Below are positions 1-7,398 of a DNA stretch of 63,056 nucleotides, piece by piece. Every line of letters starts with the position of its first letter. The first letter of the stretch is position 1. The stretch covers positions 1 through 63,056 of the forward strand of contig JAGVBT010000040.1 of assembly GCA_020059605.1 (NCBI GenBank), given 5' to 3'. The notes beneath the pieces are model-generated. The model did no database searches, had not been told where the DNA came from, and saw only the letters and a list, made by a program, of their open reading frames with translations. A program made the position numbers and the translations under genes. The DNA is from Deltaproteobacteria bacterium. GTDB taxonomy: Bacteria > Desulfobacterota > BSN033 > UBA1163.

Positions 1-1
1 C

Positions 2-166
2 ACGGAATTGGCCATCGGAAAGACGCTCGAAGAGGCGCTGAAGCTCACAGACAATGATGTAATCCATGCAGCCGGTGGCATCCCGGCGAGGAAAGCCCAT
101 TGTTCCCTTCTGGCAATCAGAGGGTTACATGAAGCGATTTCGAATTATAAGAAAAAAATAGGATGA
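2..166 (+). CDS. IscU/NifU-like Fe-S cluster scaffold, C-terminal part (5' end outside window)
   Basis: Reading frame 2 is open from the window edge to TGA at 164-166 and gives 54 residues. They match the end of the IscU/NifU scaffold family: a T-E-L-A-x-G-K-T run, the A-A-G-G-I-P-x-R-K-x-H-C-S-L-L-A segment holding the third conserved Cys, and a closing helix. The family assembles [2Fe-2S]/[4Fe-4S] clusters on three cysteines and hands them to apo-proteins in the cytosol. The first two cysteines lie outside the window. The next gene, a ferredoxin-containing ATPase, starts 42 nt downstream, so the two may be co-transcribed. Family assignment is firm; the isc or nif subtype cannot be decided from this fragment. 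Confidence 0.85.
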   Translation, partial: TELAIGKTLEEALKLTDNDVIHAAGGIPARKAHCSLLAIRGLHEAISNYKKKIG

Positions 167-208
167 TAATCCTTTCTTACCTCCCTTTAATTTAGAGGAA
201 GGAGGGGG

Positions 209-1135
209 ATGATGGATCAAATCGAAATGAAACAATTGGCCATTGTCAGCGGTAAAGGTGGAACAGGTAAAACCACTATTGCGGCTGCCTTTGCCTCACT
301 GGCAAAAAATAAAGTGATGGTGGACTGCGATGTGGATGCCGCAGACCTCCATCTTCTACTTAAACCTAAAATTGTGACTCAGGAGAAATATTTTGGGGGA
401 AGATCCCCTTATGTGGATTTAGACAAATGCACCCAGTGCGGTTGTTGTACCGAACTCTGTCGGTTTAAAGCTATTGATAACGGAGTGGTCGATCCGGTTT
501 CGTGCGAAGGTTGTGGCTTTTGCAGTCACATCTGTCCGGAAAATGCTATAATGATGAAAGAGGCCTTTTCAGGAGACTGGTTTGTCTCTGAGACATCCCT
601 TGGTCCCTTTGTCCACGCCAGGCTGGGGATTGGGGAAGAAAATTCGGGGAAGCTGGTCACCGTTGTTCGAAAAAAGGCAATGGAAGTTGCCCAAGAGGGA
701 GGTTTGGAACTGATTCTTATTGACGGCCCTCCGGGGATCGGATGCCCTGTGACCGCCTCCCTGACCGGAGTGAATCTGATCCTGGCCATTACCGAGCCCA
801 CTCTTTCTGGAATCCATGACCTGGAAAGAATTTTGAAACTGGCAGGACATTTCAAGATTCCCTCGATGGTCTGTGTCAATAAATTCGATATCAATCTGGA
901 AAACACCCAAAAAATTGTTTCCTGTTGTGAGAAGGATGGCTCCAGAGTGATCGGAAGAATCCCTTATGAACCCAAAGTGGTCGAAGCCCTGGTCAATAAA
1001 AAGACTTTGATGAATTATCCCTGCGGTGAAGTCCAGAGGATCGTACGAGAAATGTGGGAAGAAGTGGAAAACACCCTGTTTCCCTTTCCCTTCAATGAGA
1101 AGTTAGGCCGAGGAGATCGGGATAGAGGCTGTTGA
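209..1135 (+). CDS. MinD-superfamily P-loop ATPase with inserted 2[4Fe-4S] ferredoxin domain
   Basis: 308-residue cytosolic protein. A deviant Walker A (GKGGTGKT, residues 15-22) is of the MinD/Mrp/NifH type. A ferredoxin insert follows with two CxxCxxCxxxC motifs: Cys74/77/80/84 and Cys99/102/105/109. The ATPase fold then resumes with LILIDGPPGIGCP. This is the COG1149 architecture, common in anaerobes and usually thought to act in Fe-S or redox-cofactor assembly; its substrate is not established. The position directly after an IscU-like scaffold gene agrees. A GGAGG-rich stretch lies just before two adjacent ATGs (209 and 212); either may be used. The next gene begins immediately after the stop codon, so the two are translationally close. 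Confidence 0.9.
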   Translation: MMDQIEMKQLAIVSGKGGTGKTTIAAAFASLAKNKVMVDCDVDAADLHLLLKPKIVTQEKYFGGRSPYVDLDKCTQCGCCTELCRFKAIDNGVVDPVSCEGCGFCSHICPENAIMMKEAFSGDWFVSETSLGPFVHARLGIGEENSGKLVTVVRKKAMEVAQEGGLELILIDGPPGIGCPVTASLTGVNLILAITEPTLSGIHDLERILKLAGHFKIPSMVCVNKFDINLENTQKIVSCCEKDGSRVIGRIPYEPKVVEALVNKKTLMNYPCGEVQRIVREMWEEVENTLFPFPFNEKLGRGDRDRGC

Positions 1136-1864
1136 GTGAATAAAATGTCCGAGTATAAAAAAATTTGCTATTGGGTGGATTTATATGGTTTAAAAAAGGT
1201 CAAGGAGTATATCGACCAAAGTGGAAGTCCACTGGACAGCGAACCTCGCATCCCTTGTCGCGTGTTAAGATCGTCAAGAAATATCGGCTACATTGATCCG
1301 GAAGCGTGGAATGGCTTTTGTAGAAGAAGAACTTCCTGGCACCAGAGGTCCAACAAAACGGGGAAATTCCTTGTGGCCAGTAACAAACCACTGGATGATT
1401 TGGATATTGGAGAACCTATCATCATCAGAGAATCGAATTTCAAACCGAATGACCTCCCTTCCTATGAGGAGAATCTTCAAATGATCACGTCAGAAAGATA
1501 TCAGAGTACAAAACCCGACATCTGGGAAAACGTTGATTCGCTCGATAAGGAATTCTACCAGCGTTGGTTTGAACGTTATCGCCCTAAAGAGCTTTTTAAT
1601 TTTGACAAAATCTTTGCACACCATTCGGCAAATCACGCCAATTTCATCGATCCTAAGTTTTTTGTCAACATGGACGGGATAAAAGCCCCTTATTCGATTG
1701 CCGATAGCATTCATGTGTGTTCTTCCTGCGTTGAATTTTTCAGCATCCTCGGAGAAGAGTGGCCAGTTAAATACGTCGTTCCTTGCATTGGCGCCGTTCA
1801 ATTCGCGCATCTTTCAATGGATCAGTATTTTGAAGTGAGATTTCAAAAGAAGGTTGAACTGTAA
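1136..1864 (+). CDS. uncharacterised 242-residue protein
   Basis: I do not recognise this family. The frame starts with GTG directly after the TGA of the ATPase gene; an in-frame ATG at 1145 is an alternative. The protein is soluble, with no signal peptide or membrane segment, and is rich in aromatic and charged residues. A C-terminal HVCSSCVEFF segment contains a CxxC pair, followed by another Cys (VVPCIGAV). The CxxC and the neighbouring scaffold and ferredoxin-ATPase genes suggest metal or redox chemistry, but that is inference. The following small gene starts 1 nt beyond the stop codon, so these genes appear to form one transcription unit. Confidence 0.7.
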   Translation: MNKMSEYKKICYWVDLYGLKKVKEYIDQSGSPLDSEPRIPCRVLRSSRNIGYIDPEAWNGFCRRRTSWHQRSNKTGKFLVASNKPLDDLDIGEPIIIRESNFKPNDLPSYEENLQMITSERYQSTKPDIWENVDSLDKEFYQRWFERYRPKELFNFDKIFAHHSANHANFIDPKFFVNMDGIKAPYSIADSIHVCSSCVEFFSILGEEWPVKYVVPCIGAVQFAHLSMDQYFEVRFQKKVEL

Positions 1865-1865
1865 A

Positions 1866-2144
1866 ATGAGGCTGATCCCTATCGAACTCAAACCCAATCA
1901 GTCAAGCTGTATCGAAACTCTATCCAAGCAAGAATATGAACGAACCCTTCATCTCATTCTCAAAAAAAGACCTGTAGATGAAGCGCTTGGAGAGAAGCTT
2001 GAAGCATTAAGGCTCTTTCTGGAATCTACGGATTTTGGTCATCTTCGAAGTCAATACGAAGGATTTCTTGCTGATGGAAAAGAAGTCACCTTCCTCATCT
2101 ATCCTGCAGAGGGAAAAGTGACCTATAAACTTATTATAGAATGA
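1866..2144 (+). CDS. uncharacterised 92-residue protein
   Basis: Small soluble protein of unknown family. The ATG at 1866 begins one base after the stop of the preceding gene. An upstream in-frame TTG at 1854 would overlap that gene and is less likely. The predicted product is mainly helical in the middle (RTLHLILKKRPVDEALGEK) and ends in a beta-like VTFLIYPAEGKVTYKLI stretch. No cysteines or motifs point to a function. Tight packing between the 242-residue gene and the FmdB-like gene supports it being real. Confidence 0.65.
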   Translation: MRLIPIELKPNQSSCIETLSKQEYERTLHLILKKRPVDEALGEKLEALRLFLESTDFGHLRSQYEGFLADGKEVTFLIYPAEGKVTYKLIIE

Positions 2145-2156
2145 AGGAGGCTTTGC

Positions 2157-2402
2157 ATGCCGATTTATGAGTATCAATGTCATCAATGTGGAACGATTTC
2201 AGAATTTTTGGTCGGGATAGCAACCCCGAATAGTTCTCTGTCATGCAAACAGTGTGGGAGTTCCCAATTGGAAAAAATGATCTCTGTGTCTCATTCTTTA
2301 AGAGGCGATAAAAGAGCGCCCGGTCAGACCTGTTGCGGTAAAGAGGAACGTTGCTCCACCCCACCGTGTTCTACTGGTGGCACCTGCAGGGGGGAGGATT
2401 GA
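2157..2402 (+). CDS. FmdB-family zinc-ribbon protein
   Basis: 81 residues starting MPIYEYQCHQCG, the hallmark of the FmdB/CxxC_CxxC_SSSS regulatory zinc-ribbon family. Zinc would be held by CHQC near residue 8 and CKQC near residue 31. The tail is cysteine-rich (CCGKEERC, PPCSTGGTC), as in several members. The ribosome-binding site AAGGAGG sits 7 nt before the ATG. The family's role is unclear; FmdB was named from a formamidase cluster and is often called a putative regulator. It closes the first gene group before a 163-nt spacer. Confidence 0.85.
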   Translation: MPIYEYQCHQCGTISEFLVGIATPNSSLSCKQCGSSQLEKMISVSHSLRGDKRAPGQTCCGKEERCSTPPCSTGGTCRGED

Positions 2403-2497
2403 GGTGGGGGTGATCAGAAGATCGTTTCCCCCTCACCTCGGTTGCGAGTCGAAGCGACCTAACCCTCCCCCCCCCGGGTAGAGGGAATGCCATTCAT

Positions 2498-2518
2498 CCC
2501 CCCAGCAGAGCTGGGGGG
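2498..2518 (+). terminator. GC-rich perfect hairpin, possible terminator
   Basis: A 9-bp perfect stem (CCCCCCAGC / GCTGGGGGG) closes a 3-nt loop between the FmdB-like gene and the selenoprotein peroxiredoxin gene. It has no T-run, so intrinsic termination would be inefficient. It may instead be an RNA-stability or attenuation element. Confidence 0.35.
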
Positions 2519-2565
2519 TATTCTGGCACATTTTTATAAGGCAAACTGGGAAAGGAGGTATCCTT

Positions 2566-3273
2566 ATGGCAAACGCAAAAGATGGATGTGTGCAGCCGGC
2601 AAAGGGCCCAATGATGGCGGGGGAATCCAAAACATCTCAAACATCACCAATTCAAAAGGAGGAAGCAAAGATGAGTGCTCAAGTTGGCAAACCAGCGCCT
2701 GATTTTGAGGCAAGCGCCTATGTGGACGGGGGTTTTAAGAATATTAAACTATCAGATTATAAAGGGAAATGGGTCGTGCTCTGCTTTTACCCTGGTGATT
2801 TCACTTTTGTTTGACCGACTGAATTGTCGGCAGTTGCCGTCAAATATCAAGAATTCAAGTCTCTCGGCGTAGAATTTTTATCATTCAGCACAGATAGCCG
2901 CTTCACCCACAAGATCTGGCAGGAGGAGGAGCTCTCCAAAATGGTCCCAGGAGGAGTGCCATTCCCTATGCTGTCAGATGCAGGAGGCCGCATCGGTAGT
3001 GTCTATGGCGTCTACGATGAAGATGCAGGAGTTGACATCAGGGGACGGTTTCTGATCGATCCGGATGGGGTCATTCAGGCGATGGAGACGGTTACTCCAC
3101 CGGTCGGCCGGAATGTTTCCGAGCTGATCCGGCAGGTCAAGGCTTTTCAGCATACCCGAACTACAGGCGAGGTGATGCCTTCCGGATGGCAACCTGGGAA
3201 ACCAACCCTAAAACCCGGTCCCGATTTGGTGGGGAAGGTTTGGAAGGTCTGGAAACCGGAGATGGCCTATTAA
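2566..3273 (+). CDS. peroxiredoxin (AhpC/TSA family), probable selenoprotein with UGA-coded Sec at the peroxidatic position
   Basis: Two open stretches in one frame are separated only by TGA at 2812-2814. Across the join the product reads ...[19 protein letters not shown]..., so UGA replaces the peroxidatic Cys of the universal FTFVCPTE motif. The downstream part has all other family landmarks: [20 protein letters not shown], a [12 protein letters not shown] strand and a [18 protein letters not shown] tail. A bacterial SECIS-like hairpin follows (2824-2843). The position that holds the resolving Cys in GEVCPxGW homologues is Met here, and no Cys follows the UGA, so this would be a 1-Sec enzyme reducing peroxides with an external thiol. 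ATG 2566 has a strong AAAGGAGGT; ATG 2671 also has a GGAGG-type site and would place Sec at residue 48, the usual position. Both starts are possible. A terminated product would lack the active site. Confidence 0.88.
2824..2843 (+). promoter_or_regulatory. bacterial SECIS-like hairpin of the peroxiredoxin gene
   Basis: Within the coding sequence just after the UGA, TTG-T-CGGC / GCCG-T-CAA forms a stem with one U-U mismatch and an AGTT apical loop containing a G. The loop starts 17 nt after the UGA, inside the distance range known for SelB-dependent bacterial SECIS elements. Confidence 0.7.
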
Positions 3274-3312
3274 GTTTTCCCCAGAAATGTTACAGGGACA
3301 AGGTCACAATAA

Positions 3313-4287
3313 ATGAACGATATCATTCAAGTGAAAGACCTAACGAAGGTTTATGGAGGAAACCTTGCCATTGACCATATCTCTTTTCACGTCAGAGATG
3401 GTGAGGTTTTTGGTTTTCTTGGGCCCAATGGCGCAGGGAAAACGACCACCATTCGGATCATGGTAGGCCTGACCCAACCCGGTTCGGGAACCGTATGGAT
3501 TGACGGCCACGATATTTTGAAGGAACCCGTGGAGGTCAAAAAGACAATCGGCCTTGTCCCAGAGACATCCAACCTTTATGGAGAGTTGACCGCCTTAAAA
3601 AACCTCATCTATCAGGCCGAGCTCTATGAGGTTCCCAAAAAAGAACGTAGAACTCGTGCTTTTAATCTTCTTGAGGAATTCAGTCTGAAGGAACATCAAG
3701 AAAAACCCTTCCAGGCATTGTCCAGAGGGTTAAAGAGGAGATTAACGATTGCGGCTGCGCTTGTTCATAAGCCCAAAATCCTTTTCCTTGACGAACCCAC
3801 AACAGGTCTCGATGTGATGAGTGCCAGGGGACTCAGGAAGCTTATTGGAGACCTTAAGAAAAAAGGGGTTACCATTTTTCTCACCACTCATTACATCCCT
3901 GAGGCGGAAAGTCTATGTGATCGCATTGCTGTTATTATGAAAGGTAAAATTAGGGTCATCGATACTCCTGAAAGCATCAAAGCCCAGGTCAAAGAGATGG
4001 ATGTTCTTGAAATCGGATTAGATCGAATTACAGAAGATTTAAAGAATAAACTTTTTTTGATGGAAGGGATTGAAAAAATTCTGATTTCTGAAAACCGAAT
4101 CCGTCTTCATACGAAAACGCTTGATCAAATCACCCCTTCAGTAATTCAGGTTATTGAAAAACAGGGGGCTAAAATCGAAATGATCAATACCTTAAGCCCT
4201 ACCCTGGAGGATGCTTTTATAAAAATCACCGGCCTCGATTCAGACGTAATGAAGATTGATAAACCGATGAAAACGGGGATAGAATAG
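3313..4287 (+). CDS. ABC-2 type transporter, ATP-binding protein
   Basis: 324 residues with a full ABC ATPase core. Walker A is GPNGAGKT near residue 37; the signature is atypical (LSRGLKRR instead of LSGGQ); Walker B is ILFLDEPTTGLD and the switch His is in TTHY. The C-terminal ~90 residues form the extra domain usual in export ATPases of this class, ending in LEDAFIKITG. It should energise the membrane partner encoded 36 nt downstream. The substrate is unknown; ABC-2 pairs export drugs, polysaccharides or lipids. The start codon lacks a good Shine-Dalgarno sequence and lies 39 nt after the peroxiredoxin stop, so co-transcription is likely. Confidence 0.9.
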   Translation: MNDIIQVKDLTKVYGGNLAIDHISFHVRDGEVFGFLGPNGAGKTTTIRIMVGLTQPGSGTVWIDGHDILKEPVEVKKTIGLVPETSNLYGELTALKNLIYQAELYEVPKKERRTRAFNLLEEFSLKEHQEKPFQALSRGLKRRLTIAAALVHKPKILFLDEPTTGLDVMSARGLRKLIGDLKKKGVTIFLTTHYIPEAESLCDRIAVIMKGKIRVIDTPESIKAQVKEMDVLEIGLDRITEDLKNKLFLMEGIEKILISENRIRLHTKTLDQITPSVIQVIEKQGAKIEMINTLSPTLEDAFIKITGLDSDVMKIDKPMKTGIE

Positions 4288-4323
4288 TCACGAGGTTTGA
4301 GGACTGAGGTATGAGGCAAGATC

Positions 4324-5061
4324 ATGGGTGAGATAGCAAAAGCCTACTTCATTGCAAAAAAGGATATGGGAGCCTACTACCTCAAGCCTCCCTTAATCAG
4401 TTGGGGATTGATGCTCCCCATCGTCTTTGTATTAGCTTTCTATTTCAGAAACCCTGCGGGAATCATAGAGGTTGTCCCGGGATTGATTGGCTTGACACTT
4501 CTTTTTTCATGTACCTCCATGGCTGCCATTGTGATTACCTTTGAGAAAAGAATCGGAGCACTAGAACGGCTCCTTCTTGCTCCATTGAATTTCAGAACCA
4601 TCCTTTTTGGCAAATCTCTCGGGAGCACCCTTTTTGGGCTGATGGTGGCCGTTTTCATCACCCTCATCCTGATTCCACTCATGGGGCTTTCCGTAAAACA
4701 CTTCTGGGCGTTTGTTCTCATTTTCATTTTTTCAGGCCTTGCCTTTTCCCTTCTTGGGATCCTGATCTCGGTGGGAGTGAAAGAAGTTTTTGAGGCGATG
4801 ACCATGTCCAACTTCTTCCGATTTCCCATGATCTTCCTCTGTGGAGTTTTCTTCCCTGTGTCCTCCATGCCCTACCCTCTTCCCATCCTCTCCTATCTCC
4901 TTCCGTTGACCTACACGGTGGATGGTTTGAAACATTGCATGCTGGAAGAAAATGGGATGATTCCTTTGTATCTGGATTTATTAATTTTGTTAGGATTCGT
5001 TTTTTTACTCTTTAGCCTCTCGTTATTCATTTTTAAGAAAAGAATCCGTCAGGAATTCTGA
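4324..5061 (+). CDS. ABC-2 type transporter, permease
   Basis: 245-residue integral membrane protein with about six hydrophobic segments, typical of the ABC2_membrane family. Landmarks are the loop with EKRIGALERLLLAPL after the second helix and a FPMIFLCGVFFPVSSMP segment before the last helices. It is the partner of the preceding ATPase. The spacer before it (4288-4323) contains repeated TGAGG words, and a GAGGCAAG just ahead of the ATG may serve as ribosome-binding site. No clue to substrate is visible. Confidence 0.88.
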   Translation: MGEIAKAYFIAKKDMGAYYLKPPLISWGLMLPIVFVLAFYFRNPAGIIEVVPGLIGLTLLFSCTSMAAIVITFEKRIGALERLLLAPLNFRTILFGKSLGSTLFGLMVAVFITLILIPLMGLSVKHFWAFVLIFIFSGLAFSLLGILISVGVKEVFEAMTMSNFFRFPMIFLCGVFFPVSSMPYPLPILSYLLPLTYTVDGLKHCMLEENGMIPLYLDLLILLGFVFLLFSLSLFIFKKRIRQEF

Positions 5062-5077
5062 AAGGAGGTAGAGGAAG

Positions 5078-5602
5078 ATGGCCTTCACGGAGGGGAAAGT
5101 CTGGAGTCCATATTTGGCCGGAGCTCTGAGCGGGGTTCTCTCCATTCTATCCGTTTGGGTTGCCGGAAAGTACTTCGGCGCATCGACCACCTTTGTCCGT
5201 TCCGCCGGAATGATTCAGAAAATCATCGGTTCTGAACGGATAGCTAACATGTCTTATTTCATTAAAGAGATTCCTGAAATCGACTGGCAGTGGATGTTTG
5301 TGGTTGGCATTCTCATCGGTTCCCTGATTGCCTCGATCACTTCTAACACTTTCCTCTGGAAGGGCGTGCCCGATATGTGGGAAAAACGGTTTGGGCCAGG
5401 TAAACTCAAACGGGGCATTGTCGCTTTTCTAGGCGGAGTGATCGCCATGTTTGGCGCCCGTCTGGCAGATGGGTGACCGAGCGGCCATGGTTTGAGCGGT
5501 TCGCTCCAGTTAGCAGTGAGTGGTTACATCGCCCTGATATGCTTTTTTATCGGCGGAATGTTCATGGCCCGACTCCTCTATGGAGGAGGTGATCGAAGAT
5601 GA
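5078..5602 (+). CDS. YeeE/YedE (sulf_transp) half-transporter, probable selenoprotein with Sec at the conserved Cys
   Basis: The frame is open from ATG 5078 (AAAGGAGG 14 nt upstream) to TGA at 5600-5602, interrupted only by TGA at 5474-5476. The product across the join reads GARLADG-U-PSGHGLSGSLQLAVSG. Family members carry G-C-x-S-G-H-G here, so UGA replaces the conserved pore Cys at residue 133. The 41 residues after UGA complete the domain with a last membrane helix. The total of 174 residues equals the length of the second half encoded next. The real stop overlaps the next start (ATGA), showing that ribosomes are expected to reach it. A perfect hairpin at 5494-5506 fits a bacterial SECIS. 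Family members move thiosulfate or related sulfur species through cysteine relay; one line co-occurs with selenium metabolism. Use of Sec here is inferred from sequence. Confidence 0.88.
5494..5506 (+). promoter_or_regulatory. bacterial SECIS-like hairpin of the YeeE/YedE gene
   Basis: GAGCG-GTT-CGCTC is a perfect 5-bp stem whose G-containing loop starts 22 nt after the in-frame UGA. It lies inside sequence coding the conserved GLSGSLQ segment. Size and distance match SelB-binding bacterial SECIS hairpins. Confidence 0.7.
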
Positions 5603-6123
5603 TGATACTTTACGGGCTTATCACAGGAATCCTCTTCGGCTTTTTATTACAGAAAGCGAGGGTAATACGCTATGATAAACAACTCGGCGCCCTCCGGCTC
5701 ATCGATATGACTATTGTCAAGTTCATGCTTTCCACCGTTCTGGTGGCGATGGTAGGAACTTACCTGCTTAAAGATTTAGGCTTGGTTAAGCTCTCAATAA
5801 AGTCAACCATCTTAGGGAGTGTCATTCTGGGCGGTTTGATCTTTGGAATGGGCTGGGGACTCTTGGGTTACTGTCCGGGAACATCGGCCGGAGCACTCGG
5901 GGAGGGACGGTTTGATGCGATCTGGGGAATTTTTGGAATGCTCTTAGGAGCGGCCCTTTATGCAGAGGCCTATCCGGGTATGAAAAAAACGGTTTTGACA
6001 TGGGGTGACCTCGGGAAAATTACCTTTCCTCAGATATTCGGTTTGAATCACTGGATCATCATCGCCATCGTTGTGACTGGAGGGTTATTCCTCTTTCGCT
6101 GGTTTGAGAAAAAAAATATATAG
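5599..6123 (+). CDS. YeeE/YedE family transporter, second half
   Basis: 174-residue membrane protein starting at the ATG that overlaps the stop of the Sec-containing half (ATGATGA). It has four to five hydrophobic helices and the family motif GLLGYCPGTSAGALGEG, which keeps its Cys. Split YeeE/YedE pairs are thought to assemble into one channel equivalent to full-length TsuA-like thiosulfate transporters. Here one half would offer selenocysteine and the other cysteine. A ferredoxin gene follows 64 nt downstream. Confidence 0.9.
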   Translation: MMILYGLITGILFGFLLQKARVIRYDKQLGALRLIDMTIVKFMLSTVLVAMVGTYLLKDLGLVKLSIKSTILGSVILGGLIFGMGWGLLGYCPGTSAGALGEGRFDAIWGIFGMLLGAALYAEAYPGMKKTVLTWGDLGKITFPQIFGLNHWIIIAIVVTGGLFLFRWFEKKNI

Positions 6124-6187
6124 GAAACGAAGATTTTAAAAGACATTCGTCCTCTGAATTGAATAAAAATCTTTCAGGAGGCAGAAC

Positions 6188-6364
6188 ATGGCAGTGATCA
6201 TTGATCTGGAGAAATGCACAGGATGCGGAACATGTAAAGAGGGTTGCCCGGTAGAGGCCATTAAGATTGAGAATGAGAAGGCCGTGGTTGATGCAGAGAC
6301 TTGCGTCGATTGCGGGACCTGCATTGATGAATGTCCTGAAAAAGCCATCAGCGAAGGGACATGA
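6188..6364 (+). CDS. 2[4Fe-4S] ferredoxin
   Basis: 58-residue protein with two classical cluster motifs: Cys10/13/16/20 and Cys39/42/45/49, the last in each followed by Pro. It is a cytosolic low-potential electron carrier typical of anaerobes. The ribosome-binding site AGGAGG lies 6 nt before the ATG. In related gene orders a YeeE/YedE pair, a ferredoxin and a metallo-beta-lactamase-fold protein often sit together; here only a scrap of the last seems to follow. Confidence 0.93.
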   Translation: MAVIIDLEKCTGCGTCKEGCPVEAIKIENEKAVVDAETCVDCGTCIDECPEKAISEGT

Positions 6365-6413
6365 TCCTGACCGGGAGCGGGGCAGGAAATCGAAGTAGGT
6401 TAGGGATAAGCCG

Positions 6414-6488
6414 ATGAAAATAAAAATAACCGTACTTTGCGAGAATTTGGTGGGTAAATTGGTGGGTTTAAGAACATCGCCAAGTTGA
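6414..6488 (+). pseudogene. possible 5' remnant of an MBL-fold metallohydrolase gene
   Basis: A 24-codon frame starting MKIKITVLCENLVG closely resembles the first residues of small MBL-fold metallohydrolases (MKITVLCEN-type starts). It then diverges and stops. No frame in the following ~65 nt carries the expected zinc-binding continuation before the crotonase gene begins. I read it as the stub left by a deletion. With so few matching residues, chance resemblance remains possible. Confidence 0.3.
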
Positions 6489-6554
6489 TGAGTCCCACGG
6501 GACAATCGAAGCTGATCTGCGGGGAGAAAGGGGATCATGGTAAGGAGGCTCCTT

Positions 6555-7331
6555 ATGGCTTTTGAAACGATTCTCATCGAAAAGAAAGATAAAATCAGAG
6601 TCCTCACCCTCAACCGGCCTGAAAAATTCAATACCTTCAACACCCAGATGGTTGAAGAGTTAAATACTGCCTTGCGCCAATTCGATGAAGATGATGAGGT
6701 CCGAGTCGCCATCGTGAAAGGAGCGGGCAAGGTCTTTTCCACGGGGATTGATGTGAGTGAATTCCACGGGAAAACCCCTTCGGAGTACCACACGTGGCTT
6801 ACCCGAATGGATCAAATGCACTTGACCATCGGATCCATGAAAAAGCCTGTCATTGCGATGGTTCACGGTTTTGCGGTGGCAAATGGTGCCGGGCTTGTAG
6901 CGGCAGCAGATTTTGCCATCGCCGCCGAGGGGACTCAAATCGGAACAACAGCGATCAACGTGGGGTTACTGTGCACCGGGCCAATCATCCCCATGAGTTA
7001 TGGCTTGGGCAAAAAGAAAACTTTAGAGATGCTTCTGAGCGGAGATGTCATCGATGCCAGAGAAGCCGAGAGATTGGGATTGCTCAATAAGGTCGTGCCG
7101 AAGGAAAAGCTGGAAGAAGAGACTTTTGCCTTTGCTCAGAAGCTTATCACCAAAAGCCCTGTGGCCATTCAAATGGGGAAAAATTTCTACTACCAGATGA
7201 TTGATATGCCTTTTCGTCAGAGGTTCGTCCTCAACAGTGAAATCATGGCGAGGTTATGCACAACAGAAGATGCCCAGGAAGGTGTGAAGGCATTCCTTGA
7301 AAAGCGGAAACCCTCATGGAAAGGGAGATAG
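6555..7331 (+). CDS. enoyl-CoA hydratase/isomerase (crotonase) family protein, ECHDC3-like
   Basis: 258-residue cytosolic crotonase. ATG 6555 is chosen because AAGGAGG lies 6 nt upstream; an in-frame ATG at 6537 has no such site. Oxyanion-hole segments are present (KVFSTGIDVSEF; HGFAVANGAGLVAAADF). The region that usually holds the catalytic Glu pair instead reads GTTAINVGLLCTGP, which matches the ECHDC3-like subgroup (N-I/V-G-L-x-C-x-x-P). The acid/base glutamates of true enoyl-CoA hydratases therefore appear to be missing, so hydratase activity is doubtful. The substrate is unknown; an acyl-CoA ligand is likely from the fold. Confidence 0.85.
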   Translation: MAFETILIEKKDKIRVLTLNRPEKFNTFNTQMVEELNTALRQFDEDDEVRVAIVKGAGKVFSTGIDVSEFHGKTPSEYHTWLTRMDQMHLTIGSMKKPVIAMVHGFAVANGAGLVAAADFAIAAEGTQIGTTAINVGLLCTGPIIPMSYGLGKKKTLEMLLSGDVIDAREAERLGLLNKVVPKEKLEEETFAFAQKLITKSPVAIQMGKNFYYQMIDMPFRQRFVLNSEIMARLCTTEDAQEGVKAFLEKRKPSWKGR

Positions 7332-7398
7332 AACGATTATAGAAAATGGATCCGAACCATCGTGGATGGAACCTGGGAGAACAAAAGGGGAATACAGA

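Noticed and set aside
2812-5476. Reading the TGAs at 2812 and 5474 as pseudogene stops or sequencing errors
   Set aside because: Both fall exactly on the family Cys, frames continue with conserved sequence, and each is followed by a correctly placed hairpin.
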